From Spinacia oleracea (Eukaryota > Streptophyta > Magnoliopsida > Caryophyllales > Amaranthaceae), in contig NC_079488.1 in assembly GCF_020520425.1 (NCBI RefSeq), positions 5,247,747 to 5,311,746 on the forward strand: a stretch of 64,000 nucleotides of DNA. The letters run 5' to 3'. Below the pieces are notes generated by a model. That model was not told the origin of the DNA and ran no database searches. It worked only from the letters and a program-made list of their open reading frames with translations. Of the stretch, positions 23,626 through 36,227 are shown piece after piece (the first letter of the stretch is position 1; each line of letters starts with the position of its first letter). A program made the position numbers and the translations under genes.

Positions 23626-24289
23626 TATGTTAATTTAGAGTCGAACGGACCTAAACAAAACAATTTGATCAAGGGACCAAACTATAAACAAACTAGAAAC
23701 ACTAGTTTGGGAGAACAAACATCTCATATGTTCTCATAAGTTTCATCACAAAACTCTATTAATCTCAATTACCATGTAAATAAAACAACTTAAATCTCTA
23801 TATATAGTTAATATAAGAATTCTCATACTCTGTAACATTTAAGCACTCGATCACACGATAAAAAAATCCCTAAGCACTTGCTCTTATGGCGCATTTGGTA
23901 TGTGAAAATGAAAATTTGAGGAATAAGAGGATGTAGATTGGAAATTGATAATTGGGGATTCAAGAAAAAATATTACATTTCTCTTGCTTGTTTAGTGGTG
24001 GCGTGGTGGGAATATAGTGAGAATAATAGGTAAAATAACTAAAATACCCTTCACAATATTCTTTGCTTTTGGTTCCATAAATTGGAAATTGGTCATTTAA
24101 TTTTTAATCTTATTCTATCTCAATTCCCTACCCTCCCAATTGGATAAAAAAAAAAAAAAGCAGAGCCCTTTTATTTCTCATATTCAATCCCATCTCATTT
24201 TCCATCCCTCAAAACAAACATAGGAATTTCAATTCCATCTTCTCATTCCCAAATCCCATGCTTCAATTCCCACAAAACAAACACCCTCC
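23626..24289. other. Intergenic sequence, weak MITE-like pieces
   Basis: No gene. The stretch 23890-24290 starts GCGCATTTGGTATG and ends CAAAACAAACACCCTC, a weak TTTGG/CCAAA-type inverted pair that suggests a diverged hAT-like MITE, but no target duplication is clear. Confidence 0.35.
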
Positions 24290-24790
24290 TAGGAGTTGAA
24301 GATAAATTTGCAGAATCAAGCTACATTGAATAAGAAGTGGTATTGTTAGTTCATACAACGCATGTACGCTTCTGAGATCTGTTATGTACAACACAATTAT
24401 GTGCACTTCCCCCACAAATGGTCCAAATCTTCGGAAACAATATGATAAGTCACTTCATTCTTATTGCTTATTAGATCAGACTAGAAAAACAGATCAAACC
24501 AGACCAGAAAAAGTAAGAGAACACTCGAAAGAAGCAACCATACTATACCAAAACAAACACCCTCTTAGCGATTGAAGATAAATTTGCAGAGTCAAGCTAC
24601 ATTGAATAAGAAGTGCTATTATCTAAAGTTAGTTCATAAAACGCTTGAACGCTTATGAGATATGTTTGTGCACTTTACCCCACAAACGGTATAGATCTTC
24701 TGAAAGAATATGATAAGCCACTTTATTCTTATTGCTTATTAGATCAGGCCAGAAAAATCAGATCAAAACATATCAGAGCAAGTGAAGAGA
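24290..24790. repeat. Tandem duplication, two copies of about 240 bases
   Basis: Copy one (24290-24533) and copy two (24557-24790) share GAAGATAAATTTGCAGA, TCAAGCTACATTGAATAAGA, TTATTCTTATTGCTTATTAG-type blocks and (A)GAGAACA at the end, with scattered differences. Neither copy codes for protein. It lies just beyond the 3' end of the TMN gene. Confidence 0.7.
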
Positions 24791-25239
24791 ACAAGGCCTA
24801 AGGCACAGACTGTATTTCATAGAAGACCAACCAAAACACAACACCGAGAATATACTAGTACTCTAGCATAGAATAAAAATGCAATTAAGCTTACATTAAG
24901 ATAAAAACATTGAAGTATGATATACTACAAAGTATTAAAGATGTGGATCCAGTCACAATATTTTGACAAGTAACATTCTGAAATCACATTAGTACACACC
25001 ATGTACCTACATTACTACCACCTGCAAAACAATGGAGTATCTTTTTTCCTGAGTGTGCAGAACCTCGAGAGTTACAGTACAGCTGACCTTGAAGAACATA
25101 CAAACAAATCTACGGGCGCAAAATCTTCCTACATTGTTCTTCTTCTTCTTCTTCTGCAGTTTTTAAAAGTGGAAATCTCCCTGAAAAATCATTAGTCAAA
25201 ACCCTAATTTCCTGTAACCTTGTTTGCGAATGCAGCTGC

Positions 25240-28200
25240 TTAATCGATCTTCACAGAAGAGTAGATCTTTCTCACAAACCAGAAACATGCATAAAACCCA
25301 ATTGTGCCGGTGAGTACGAAGAACGCATATGAACCGATTAGCATATACCCAAAGTAAAGGATCCCAGAAACCAGCTTTGTAATTTCCAGCTTTGTGAAGA
25401 AATAGAAAATGGAGTATAAGAACAGGTAAAGTGCAGATGACCCAGCAGTCAAGTATGACCTCCACCACCAATGGTAATCTTCACTGCACAACTGGAAGTA
25501 GCATAGCACGATCGTGATTTCAGCACACGTGATGATCAAGATAACGAAAACAATGAAAAGGAAGCCGAAGATGTAGTAGAACTGGTTTAGCCATATGGAT
25601 GTCAGTATAAAGAAAAGCTCGATAAAGACTGCCCCAAAAGGAAGGATGCCTCCGATAAGGATGGAGAAAATGGGTTTCATGTACCAAGCTTGCTCGGGAA
25701 TTTGCCTCGGGATTTTGTTTGTTTTGACCGGGTCCTCCATTGGTGGTTTCTTGAATCCCAAGTAACTTCCAACGAAGACTAATGGGACCGATATGCCGAA
25801 CCAAAGCAACATAAGGGCCAACATAGTTCCGAAAGGCACGGCACCTGAAGATTTCTCACCCCAGATTAAGGCGTTGAGCACGAAGAAAATGCTGAAGAGT
25901 ATTCCGGGAAACATGAAGGCGGTTTTCAACGTGTTCTTCTTCCACTCGGTCCCTTTGAACATCTTGTACAAACGGGCTGAGGAGTAACCGCCAAACAATC
26001 CCATAAAGACCCATAACAGAACCATAGCGGTCATAAGCCCTCCGCGGTTAGACGGTGAAAGGAACCCGAGAAGTGCAAACATCATTGTGACTAGAGTCAT
26101 TGCGAAAATTTGAACCCCGGTTCCAACATACACACATAAGAGGCTAGAGTTTATAGGTGGCCTGAAAGCATCCCCGTGAACCAATTTCCAGCCAGTTTCT
26201 TCCTGAGCTTCATCTTGAGTTTCTAACTGGTTATAGTTGGCTATATCTCTGTAAAGTGTTCGCATCATGATCATGGCAACCATTCCGGATAGGAAAAGGA
26301 CAATCATCAAGGAGTTAATGATGGAGAACCAATGGATTTGATCATCATTCATCAAAAGATATGTGTCCCATCGAGAGGCCCATTTAATATCACTCTCCTG
26401 GAAAGATGAGATAAGGATTCAGAAGAAGCGATAAGACAGAAATATCAATGCACTAGTTAGCACCTGGGCAAAGCATATCAAGGGGTATTTTCGTAAATAA
26501 ATTGTCAAAATATACAATGTAAATATTAAATATACAATCTCTTTTTATATTAAAATTATTTTGTTTTATTTTTATTTTTTTAAAGTATCAAATAGACCGC
26601 ATATTGCAAATTTTAGATTGTACAATTGTTCATTATATTTACGAGAATGCCATTTGATTGACATATTTCGCCAACCAAGGGGATTGTTTAGAATTTTATC
26701 ATCAATGCCTAGCGAATAACATACCTCAAATGTAACATCATAGGTGAACACAATTTCTTTATCAGCCTCGACCTCTTGTGGCGGGGTACCACTTTGAATA
26801 ATGTTTTTTGTGCATGTCACCAATTGAGTATCTTGTTCTTTCCACTCCTTATACTCATGAGCAATACTGTTACAAGAGCAAATGAGATTCATAGCAGTAG
26901 CCAAAGCAGAAGCATGCACAGAGAATTATAGGCATCACATAATTTAAATCTGAAATGAATAGATGTATTTAAATGTTTAAAAGACCAAAAAGTCCAATAA
27001 GCCTCCTATTATGAATGGCTCACTATTCCTGACACATCCAAAGCGCAGTTGAGCAGCATGAATTAAACATTGATCAAGAACACTGAAAGGAATAATCTCA
27101 TGGATCAATATATCATCTCACGAGCAAAGATTGGAACTTCTCATCAATTTCAGGAACCCCGCATGCAAAAGCACTAAGCATCATTGGCGACTTCGTCATC
27201 AGTTCTCAAAATCTAGTATAGCTGATATTTATCTACAATTAAGTCCACGAAACAGAAATCTATTTTATAAATAGAGACAGTAACTAAACCGGCGTAACTA
27301 TCAGCAGATAACAAGGATAATTTTTTTTTAAAAGGGCTATGAAAATATCTACAAAACTCCTATAATTAATGGACTGTCACCATTCCCTCACCACCAATTC
27401 ACAGTTTCATGCATTCACTTTCAGACTATCATATGTTTAGTATAACGCATAAGGCATACTTTTACATCAAGAAATAGCATTCAAACATAAATATATCGTC
27501 CTCAAAAGTCCAAACTGAAGTAAAGATATGACAGCCTAATGTCCAGAAAAGATTATTGATACCTCAACACGCTGTGTGTACTTAAGAAAGCCGTGTTTTA
27601 GTACCATTTATCAGTCCAGGTGCTGACCATGACAAATTACAACTAGACCAGAATAATTCCAAGGTTGGAAATTCTCAAAAATACAAACACTAAGATCTCA
27701 AGGACATGCATAAATAAACTGCACCAGCATTTAAATCTATAAAAGCTCAAAAGGGCTCCACCAAGTATCCTATGCAACCCTATCAACACACCTGACACCC
27801 CCCCCCCCCCAAGGCAGAAAGAGGTCTTAATATTTCATTGTAGGAGTATGCAATGCCACTATAGGTTAAGGAACTTGTCTTAATGTAAAGCCTTTTACTT
27901 CTTCAATGACGAATAAGAATTGATGCAAAGCATAGGACACACACTCTAGGTTCTATGCCACCCATATTATGACTAACTTATAGAAGCAAGCCAATTGCAA
28001 CATAAAGAGATGAGCAGTAAACCAATAAACACATGTGCCACTAGCTCAACCAAAGGACCTTTTAGCCTTGGCTCAATAAAGGAGAATAGAACCCGGCTTA
28101 AGAGTAGACAACCTTATATATCCATCAATAATTTAGAAGAATACAGCATACTAATTCATAATCTCACACAGTAAAAATACAATGATTACAGTCAGTCATT

Positions 28201-31200
28201 CACGGTTGCTGAAGAAAAGCGCAGCTTTACTTAAAGTCTTACTTGTGGGCGTTATGGCACACTAACAAATGAGGCTATGTTCCGTTTTCATAAGTTCAAA
28301 TGAGGTCAAATTAAGGCTAAAAAGTTCTGACAAATACAGATAAGGCTAATAACAAATTTACATGAATTAACATCACGCCTAATTAGTCAAGAACTCGAGA
28401 TATAATCAGGGGTTTTAAGGAGAAAGGAATAGTTCCTCAGCCATCACATTATCACAGGTATGCTTGCTACAATCATCTGATTCAAGAAGTTCCAGAAGCG
28501 CTGGAGATAAATATCAAAACAAAGTCTACTAGTCCACCCCAAAAAGATGACTAACAATTTTCAATCCGGGCGCGCGTGCAAAGTGGGCTAGTAATTCGCC
28601 CAACCGGGCAGATAGCTCGTGTTATTTCACTTTTGTGGGAGCCCTATCGGGCGGAGGCCGCCCGACCAGCGAACTGAAGAGAATGTGGTCTGTTGAATGC
28701 GCGTCGAACCGGGCGGATGGCGCCCGATCGAGCGGACCATCTGGCCGAGACCAAAAGACGTACTTTTGTACGTTGGCCTTGCTTCCTCGTGATTCCTTTT
28801 GTAACAGCTCTTTTAATAGTTGATTAAGGGATATAATCTTTCTGATTATGTTAGAGGTTTATGGTAATTATACACATTGATTAAGGGGGTTATAAACTCT
28901 TCATTTGTTCAAGATTAATTCCATTAATTTGTGTCATTGATCTCCCTTGAGTTCTTTGGTTTCTAGAGTTGTTTTGATTCCTCCACTAAGTCCTGTAAAT
29001 ACTTGTTTTCTGGTTTTGGAATAGAGAATGATTCTCTTCCTCTCCTCTTCTTTCTCTTGTTTGGGATGGAAGATTTTCCGTTCATTAAGTCATGACAAGT
29101 CTTATCTTTTCTAGCGTTTATCTACTTATTCCTTTTTGGCATAAGTTCTAGGGACTCCATCTCATCACCAAAAGTGTCTTTGTGTGTTGAGAGTTGTATA
29201 AACCTTAGATAACGAATCGTTTAATAAAATTGTGCATCCCGGTAAAGGCTTTGCCGCCCGATCGGGAGACCACAACTGTGAAATGATACGAGTCATCCTC
29301 CCGGTCGATGGTCATCGGGCGAACTATTTTTCAAGCTTTACTTCCAACAATCCCCCACTATATTAGAAAAAAAAATGATGAAAAAAGATGAATTTATGGA
29401 CATAAGAGGAGCTTAATACGTAACAGTTCGTGTTACATAAAGTAAACCGAAATCAAATGGTTAGTGAAGTGAAACTATCACCTTGGAAAACTAAGAATTG
29501 AAATTCTCCACACAAGTCATTATTCTAAACAACAATGAGAATTAAAATTCTACACAATGAATATGCATCAAGATATTGATAAGGTACATGTACCATTACT
29601 ATGGTGATAAACTCAACCCACAAAATAAGTTCCATAAAATCATAATTCTTATCTTCAAGCATGGGAACTCCCACTCATGGTTTTACCACTTGAACAATCA
29701 CTTTACATACCTTTGATAAAAGAATATGCAGTATAGGAATAAAGGTCAAAACCTCTCACGAATCTAAGTGATATAAGACTTGTTCCCAAAATAATGAAAA
29801 CAAGAAAGACTCAATCTCTTACTTTGATAAGGTTCTCCCAAATAACAAGTATATCGTTGAAACTCGTAATAATCATCCGGTGAATAGTCATCAAAACCTT
29901 TCAAGAAAACATCTTGATATTCACATTCCTTGGGTAGGTTGCGAAACTCTTAAGTAAGATTAACTTACTTCCAATAGTTCCTTCTCAAAGGCTAACGACA
30001 AAAGGTCTCCATTGACAAATCACGGAATTAAAGTGTCTCTTTCTTGATTGTTTTATTTTCTTCTAATTTTTTGTTAGCAGTGAAGAAGTTAAATTTAGAA
30101 GAGACTTGAGGTTAGAACTTTCATAGCACGAGAATTGTCCGTTTTGCTAAAAAACGTTTTTATGTATACCTTAAATTTGTGTTTGGTTTTATATTCCTAC
30201 GAGTAAATTGTTGTAAATATTGGGTTTTCAAGGCAACATACTAGGATAAGAATACGAAAGAGTTTAGGAAATCGTTGCGCCGTGGTAACCAACCACTGCC
30301 TTAAAAACGAGTTTCGGTGCAACCGGAGTGTACAATTGTATTTACCGATTCGTTCCCTAAGGTTTATACCACTCTCAACACACAAAGGCACTTTTGCGCA
30401 GTGGTGGTGCCAGTAAGGGTTCAGTGGGTTCAACTCAAGTACTGAACCCTTACAGGAACTGCAAAATTCTGATTAGTTTTAGACAGTAAACTAAGTTATA
30501 AAAACAATAGCGCAAGATATTGTCATCTGGATGTCAAGCGCTGCAGTGGTTGAAGCTAAGCGGCTTTTATACCAAGGGTCGGGGGTTCGATTCCCATCTC
30601 CTGGCATTTTTTTTGCTTCTTGTAATCAAGGGTTTCTTATGATATGTTTTGTTTAGAGCCGATTTGTTTTTGAAATTGGTTAGGATAAGTTTTGTTTTGC
30701 CTTGGTTTTTGTCTCAGGGGTTATGTTAAGGGGAATTAGTGCATTTCGTTCTTAATTCGGGTTTATTAATTTGTCTTTCCTTTCTATTAGGATCGGTTTT
30801 AAAAATAAATAAATGTTGTTGAAATAATACATGTGCACCATGGAATTATTGCTTGTAACTTAGATTTTGGACTATGATATTTGATTTAACTATATTTTGT
30901 CCGAAAATTTCGAACCCTTAAGTAAAAATTCCTGGCACCGCCACTGCTTTTGCGTGATGAGATGAAGTCACTAGAACTTATGCCCAAAAGAATAAGGAGA
31001 AGGAAAAAAGGGTTGAAAGAGATATGAGTTATCATGACTTAACCATGAACTGGAAATCTTCCATCCAAACAAGAGAAAGGAGAAAGAAAGAAAGAGATCA
31101 ACATGTGTGTATATTCAAAGCCAGAAAACAAGTATATACATAGACTTAGTGGAGATATCAAAACAGCCCTAGGAACCAGAGAACTCAAGGGAGATTAATG

Positions 31201-34200
31201 ACACAAAATTAATGGAATTAATCATGAACAATGAAGAGTTTATAACCCCCTTAATCAATGGGAATAATCAACATAAACTCCAATATCAGAAAGATTAAAT
31301 CCATTAAACAACCATTAAAATAGTTGTTACAAAAGGAATCACGAGGAAGCAAGGCCAACGTACAAAGTACGTCTTTTGATCTCCGTGCCATCGAAAATTC
31401 AAAAGTAAATCCTTAGAGAAGATGATTGGTTAATGGTGGCTAGGATATCGTGATGGAGAATTGCTTGAAGATTTTGGAATGTCATACAATACGTATCCTT
31501 GATATTAAATCAAAAATGCGTATTGTATGACATTCCAAAATCTTCAAGCAATTCTTCATCACAACATTCACCAATCATCTTCTCCAAGAATTTACTTTTA
31601 ACTTTTCGTATACGGAAAAATCAGGTTTATTGTAGTAGTTGTAACTGACGATCTAGATCATCAATTGACATTCCGACCTTGAAAATCAAGCCCATGATGT
31701 CCCGAATATTGCGTCAAAATTTCAGAATGATCCGACCATGGATGACCCTTGATCAGAGTCGACCTTTGAGACTACTCCCAGAAAAACGTGAATAAAAATA
31801 TCTTTGGAAATCTTTTAAATTTCCCTTATCTTTCACTCAAAACTCTGTAACATAAATTTCCTCACATATCATAAGATAGTATTTAGCCATTAATATATAT
31901 CTCGGATTCAAATTGTAGTAATTATTGGGTTTTCAAGGCAAAATACTAGGATAAGAATAAGAACGTGATTAGGAAGTCGATACGCCGTGGAACCAAACCA
32001 CTGCCTTGAAAACGAGATTCGGTGCAACCGAGTGCACAATTGTATTCACCGATTTGTTCCCTAAGGTTCACACAACTCTTAACACACAGACACTTTTGGG
32101 TGATTAGATGAAGTCACTAGAACTTATGCCCAAAAGGAATAAGGAGATAAAAGGCTAGAAAAGGTAAGAGTTATCATGCCTTAATAATGAAATGAAAACC
32201 TTCCATCCACAACAAGAGAAAAAAGAGGACTGGAAGAGAAAACCATTCTCTACTCCGAAATCAGAAAACAAATATTTACAAGACTTAGAGGAGGAATCAA
32301 AACAACTCTAGGAAGCCAAAGAACTCAAGGGAGATCAATGACACAAATTAATGGGATTAATCATGAACAAATGAAAAGTTTATAACCCCCTTAATCAATG
32401 ATAATCAGAAGGATTAAATTCATTAAACAACTATTAAAAGAGTTGTTACAAAAGGAATCACGAGGAAGCAAGGCCAACGCATAAAAGTACGTCTTTTGGT
32501 CTCCGTCGGATGGTCAGCCCGATCTAGCGACCACCGACCGTTGGGGTGCGCGTTCAACATACCACAATCTCTTTAATTCGCCCGGTAGAGCGACCCCGCC
32601 CGATCGGGCGCCCACAACAGTGAAATAATACGAGTCATCCGCCCGGTCAGGCGAATTACTAGCCCACTTTCACTTTGCATGCGCGCCCGGTCGGGCGGCA
32701 TTCGTCCGATGGGAATTGGGCGGACTCTTTTTCAAGCTCTACTTCTAACAGTTAGAACACTTTTGCTTTGAATACCCACTTATGTAGTGTCTGACATTTA
32801 CTATGCACATCACATTTAATGTAATACTTATTTGTAATACTAACTCTAATTTCGAGTATCCATCCAACATACTCAGGATGATAACATTCAAAAGGCTTTG
32901 CTGAAAAGAGTAAGGCTATTGGTCCCCCGAGTATAACTCATAGACAATTGAATGATATAAGTCATATAACTAAATGTATTTATGAGACAAAGCATGTAGA
33001 AAATGAGAAAAAATGAAGCAAGTCGAGCAACATTAATGTAATTAAATACATGAGGCATAATAATAACAAGCAAACATGAAATCGCTATGCACATGTTAAA
33101 ATAAAGGACAACAACCAACGGTTTCAACAAAGATAGGAGCAAACCTGTGAGGAGTAACCTCAAAACCAACTATACGAGCAACATCAGTTTCCAGATCCTT
33201 GTGGTACATCACTTTGAAGATTAGATGGTTATGGATAAAGTACTTCTCCTCATTAGTCTGCCATAGCAATTTTTGGCATCAAGATAAGGTGAAAAGACCA
33301 CCACAAAATCCAAAGGTAAACGAAATTGCATACAACTTACCCCAGAGTACTTTCCCTTAAAACCTACACGATACCCATGCTCATAGACCTTGTTTTGTCC
33401 ATCTCTCCTTTGCCTTATCACAGCAACTGGAAGGTTGTCCAGAATCCTGTTAGACCATAATAGAAAGGTAAGCAGACATAAAATAAATTAAAAAATAAAA
33501 ACAGTCATGATTTTTCTTCATCTATACTAATAAAACTGGACGGGATGGGGGAAGAGGCTTATAAACTTATGGTGCTCAAGCGTACATAAAAGAAAATCTG
33601 CCAGTTGCCATCGCATACTTACATGTTAACTCGATATTCATCATCGATCATCTCCTTGAAATTTTTAGCAGCCTCCGCATCAAGTTTCATTCGGCAGCCC
33701 ACCTGACATATCCGCTCCTCTCTCATCTTGAACTGTTACACCAATAATAATGTTAGAATTGGAAGGACACAGATTGCTCTCAGAATTACAAATAACTTTT
33801 GTGGTCCAAAAACTTGCTTCCTTTGTTAATTCACAGTAAACACTAAAGAGAATACGGAGTATAATGTAACCATATTCCAATATATTAACAGAAAAATTGC
33901 AAGCTTACGGTGTACACGGAATTCTCAATACGATCACCACGAAGAACTTCTCCCAAGTTCTCCGCACTGTTGACGATTTTGTTAGGCTTACAATATTTCA
34001 AGAAATAGTAGTCATATGGAAGCTGAGTCTTTGTAGACGAAAGCTTATTGACCTTCACTTGAAGAGGATCTCCCTGCACAAGTTGTAGTATGCATAAACA
34101 TTTTACTCAATAAGTAATAATGCACGGAAACCAACAAGGTGCATCAAATAAAAACAGGGTATTGCAATTTCAACCCCGCCGTGTAGCCAACCCAACCCCA

Positions 34201-35536
34201 CAAATCTTAATGTCATAGGAAGCTAAAACAATTTAAAAACAACCATAAAACATTCAAAAACCAATCAATTTACACAATACATCCAACAAATCAAGTCAGC
34301 TGAATGTCTTTCCTCATCATTCTCTCTAAATCTTCTGATTCCTCATATAAAAGAATCAAGGATAAGCTCCGGCGAAAACACGGCACAGCAATAGGCGACT
34401 ATATCATCATCATCTACTAAGTCAGTGTCTAAGTGGTAGTGTGAAGCTGTCACTGTACCGAAAAATCGGCATTTCTAAACAAAAACAGGGCATCAGCTTC
34501 AAATATATTCAGCTCATGATCAAATTATTAGTGGAAAACTGAAAATCAAAGATCCTTCCCATACAAATCAATCACCTAAAATCTCAAACCTCAATAAAAT
34601 CCCGGAAATAATTTAAATCTAAGTCAACTGAATGTCTTTCCTCATCATTCTCTCTAATCTTCTGATTCCTCAAATAAAATAATCAAGGATATATCATCAT
34701 CATCTTTTAAGTCAGTGTCTAAGTGGTAGTGTGAAGCTGTCATTGTACCCAAAAATCGACATTTTAAATAGAAACAGGGCATCAGCTCGAAATATATTCA
34801 GCTCATAATCAAATTATCAGCAAAAAACTGAAAATCAAAGATCCTTCCATACAAATCAATCTCCTAAAAATCTCAAACCTCAATAAAATCCAGGATATAA
34901 TTCAAATCTAAGTCAACTGAATGTCTTTCCTCCTCATTCTCTCTAATCTTCTGATTCCTCAAATAACATAATCAAGGATATATCATCATCATCTATTAAG
35001 TCAGTGTCTAAGTGGTAGTGTGAAGCTGTCATTGTACCCAAAAATCGACATTTCTAACTAGAAACAGGGCATCAGCTCGAAATATATTCAGCTCATAATC
35101 AAATTATCAGTGAAAAACTGAAAATCAAAGATCCTTTCATACAAATCAATCACCTAAAATCTTAAACCTGAACAAAATCCCAGAGATTAATTTAAATCTA
35201 AGTTAAATCACACCATATGTAGATCAAAATAGCCGGAAAATCAGATCCAAAATCAGAAACTAATAAGAACACACAAATCAAACAGTGGGTAAGATCCTAA
35301 CTAAAAAACCCTAAATCCCCAAGTCGAATCAGATCAACTTCCCCGCATAAATCAAAACTATTACAATACAATACAATTATAAAAAACGCGAATTGAAAGT
35401 CGAGAAGAGAAAATGTTGTTACCATTTGGAAATCGCGAGGTGCAACACCGGGGAGATAAAAGGAATGAGCTTGAGAGAAGAGAAGGAGAACGCAGAGGAG
35501 AGAGAAGATCCATGAGCTCCTGCCATGGATGCCCAT
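25240..35536 (-). CDS. Transmembrane 9 superfamily protein (TMN / EMP70, nonaspanin)
   Basis: Seven exons, all with GT..AG borders and consistent phase: 35423-35536, 33909-34073, 33623-33732, 33341-33446, 33145-33257, 26725-26866 and 25240-26397, giving about 635 residues. Exon 1 encodes a signal peptide (hydrophobic WIFSLLCVLLLFSQAHS) followed by FYLPGVAPRDF, the usual mature start of plant TMN proteins. Exons 2-6 encode the lumenal domain (LPYDYYFLKYCKP, NLGEVLRGDRIENS, YEHGYRVGFKGKYSG). Exon 7 carries nine hydrophobic segments with LGFLSPSNRGGLMTA and family block GILPFGAVFIELFFILTSIW. The C-terminus SVKID fits the KxD/E signal that holds TMN proteins in the Golgi by COPI binding. These proteins work in endomembrane sorting. 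Intron 1 (1.35 kb) has tandem repeats and intron 5 (6.28 kb) has several insertions. The frame is intact throughout, so the gene is probably functional; the 3' untranslated part should lie between about 24.9 kb and 25.24 kb. Confidence 0.95.
28560..29348. mobile_element. LTR fragments in opposite orientations
   Basis: 28560-29260 matches, in inverted orientation, the LTR-like units at 30212-31383 and 31914-32750. Shared blocks are GTGGGCTAGTAATTCGCC, AAAGACGTAC, GTTGGCCTTGCTTCCTCGTG, AGTTCTAGGGACTCCATC-type and CGAATCG. At about 29260 it joins the start of a unit in the other direction (minus strand TGTTGGAAGTAAAGCTTG ending at 29348). This is followed at 29349 by ATCCCCCACTATATTAG, a Copia-like polypurine tract on the minus strand. 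It is a recombined remnant. Confidence 0.6.
29349..30211 (-). other. Interior remnant of the intronic LTR element
   Basis: About 860 bases between the polypurine-like tract and the next LTR-like unit. It has no coding frame. It probably is the leftover interior of a non-autonomous LTR element in minus orientation. Confidence 0.4.
30212..31383 (-). repeat. LTR-like unit, interrupted by a hAT element
   Basis: Starts TGTAAATATTGGGTTTTCAA, runs to 30398, and resumes at 30947 to the block ending AAGTACGTCTTTTGATCTCC near 31383. The matching unit at 31914 has the same order without the hAT element. The GC-rich end with CCCGATCGGGC is missing here, so the unit is truncated. Confidence 0.65.
30399..30946. 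mobile_element. hAT-type non-autonomous element, complete
   Basis: 548 bases. The ends CAGTGGTGGTGCCA and TGGCACCGCCACTG are inverted repeats. The 8-bp target duplication CTTTTGCG at 30391-30398 and 30947-30954 is perfect. The interior holds GGGTTCGATTCCC at about 30584, which resembles a tRNA B box, and no transposase. Confidence 0.88.
31399..31601. other. Long hairpin inside TMN intron 5
   Basis: The arms 31457-31493 and 31519-31555 pair perfectly over 37 bases (AGAATTGCTTGAAGATTTTG...) around a 25-base loop. The pairing continues outward with mismatches and a bulge to about 31399 and 31601 (AAAAGTAAATCCTTAGAGAA against TTCTCCAAGAATTTACTTTT). The shape fits a young MIRNA-like or siRNA-producing foldback, or a foldback MITE. 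Confidence 0.7.
31914..32750 (-). repeat. LTR-like unit (solo)
   Basis: 837 bases that begin TGTAGTAATTATTGGG and end TTCTAACA on the plus strand. The GC-rich side (32500-32730) repeats CCCGATCGGGCG and GCCCGGTCGGGCG, short palindromic words absent from the rest of the intron. No matching 5-bp target duplication is visible, so a clean solo LTR is not proven. Confidence 0.55.
34295..35205. repeat. Three tandem copies of a roughly 300-base unit in TMN intron 1
   Basis: Copies start near 34295, 34621 and 34915. Each has AACTGAATGTCTTTCCTC, AGTCAGTGTCTAAGTGGTAG, TGTGAAGCTGTCA and AAAACTGAAAATCAAAGATC in the same order. They differ by few substitutions, and the second and third copies are closest. 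Confidence 0.8.
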
Positions 35537-35731
35537 CTTCGATCTCGAGATCGAGATGAGGGAGAAAGTGTGAGAGATTGATTTGCAGAATGATTACAGT
35601 GAGAAGAAGAAGATGAAGAAGAGGAGGAGAAGCCCAGAAAGGAAGGAGGAGAGAGGAAATGCCAATGAAATGACTTCGAATGAAGGATTCGTGAGTTTTA
35701 AGTTTTCTCTTTGAAATTTTTATGGAAATAA
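35537..35731 (-). promoter_or_regulatory. 5' leader and start of promoter of the TMN gene
   Basis: On the minus strand the leader is rich in CT (CTTCTTCATCTTCTTCTTCTC-type tracts at 35590-35640), typical of plant 5' leaders. The Mutator-like element begins 205 bases upstream of the start codon, so it may sit inside the promoter. Confidence 0.4.
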
Positions 35732-36047
35732 TTATAATTTGGATGAATTATTTTTTACCAAATCGATAAATTGTTTTTTTATCAACTAAGAATTAGCTTG
35801 TATTTTATTACCTAAATAAAAAATTAAATTTATACTTTACCACCTAAAAATGAAAAAATAGACGAAAGTGTTATATCGAGGCCGATACAACAACAAATCC
35901 TTAGTGCTAAAATGTTTTGGATTCGGCTAACATGAATCGTCGTATGAGATCGTCATTGGCACCAATCAAACCAGAAAGGAGAGGAAAGTTAAAAAATTAA
36001 AAAATAAGGAAGAAAAAGTGAAATTGATAAGAGTAAGATAGAGGAAA

Positions 36048-36227
<180 letters not shown>

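Larger units (their letters stand above)
26867..33144 (-). other. Intron 5 of the TMN gene, 6.3 kb, insertion-rich
   Basis: Starts GTTTGC at the donor (after CAG) and ends TGTAACAG at the acceptor on the minus strand. From 26867 to 28560 it holds plain AT-rich intron sequence with a C run at 27798. From 28560 to 32750 it is filled by fragments of one GC-patchy LTR family, a hAT element and a hairpin, listed separately. From 32751 to 33144 it is plain again. Confidence 0.8.
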
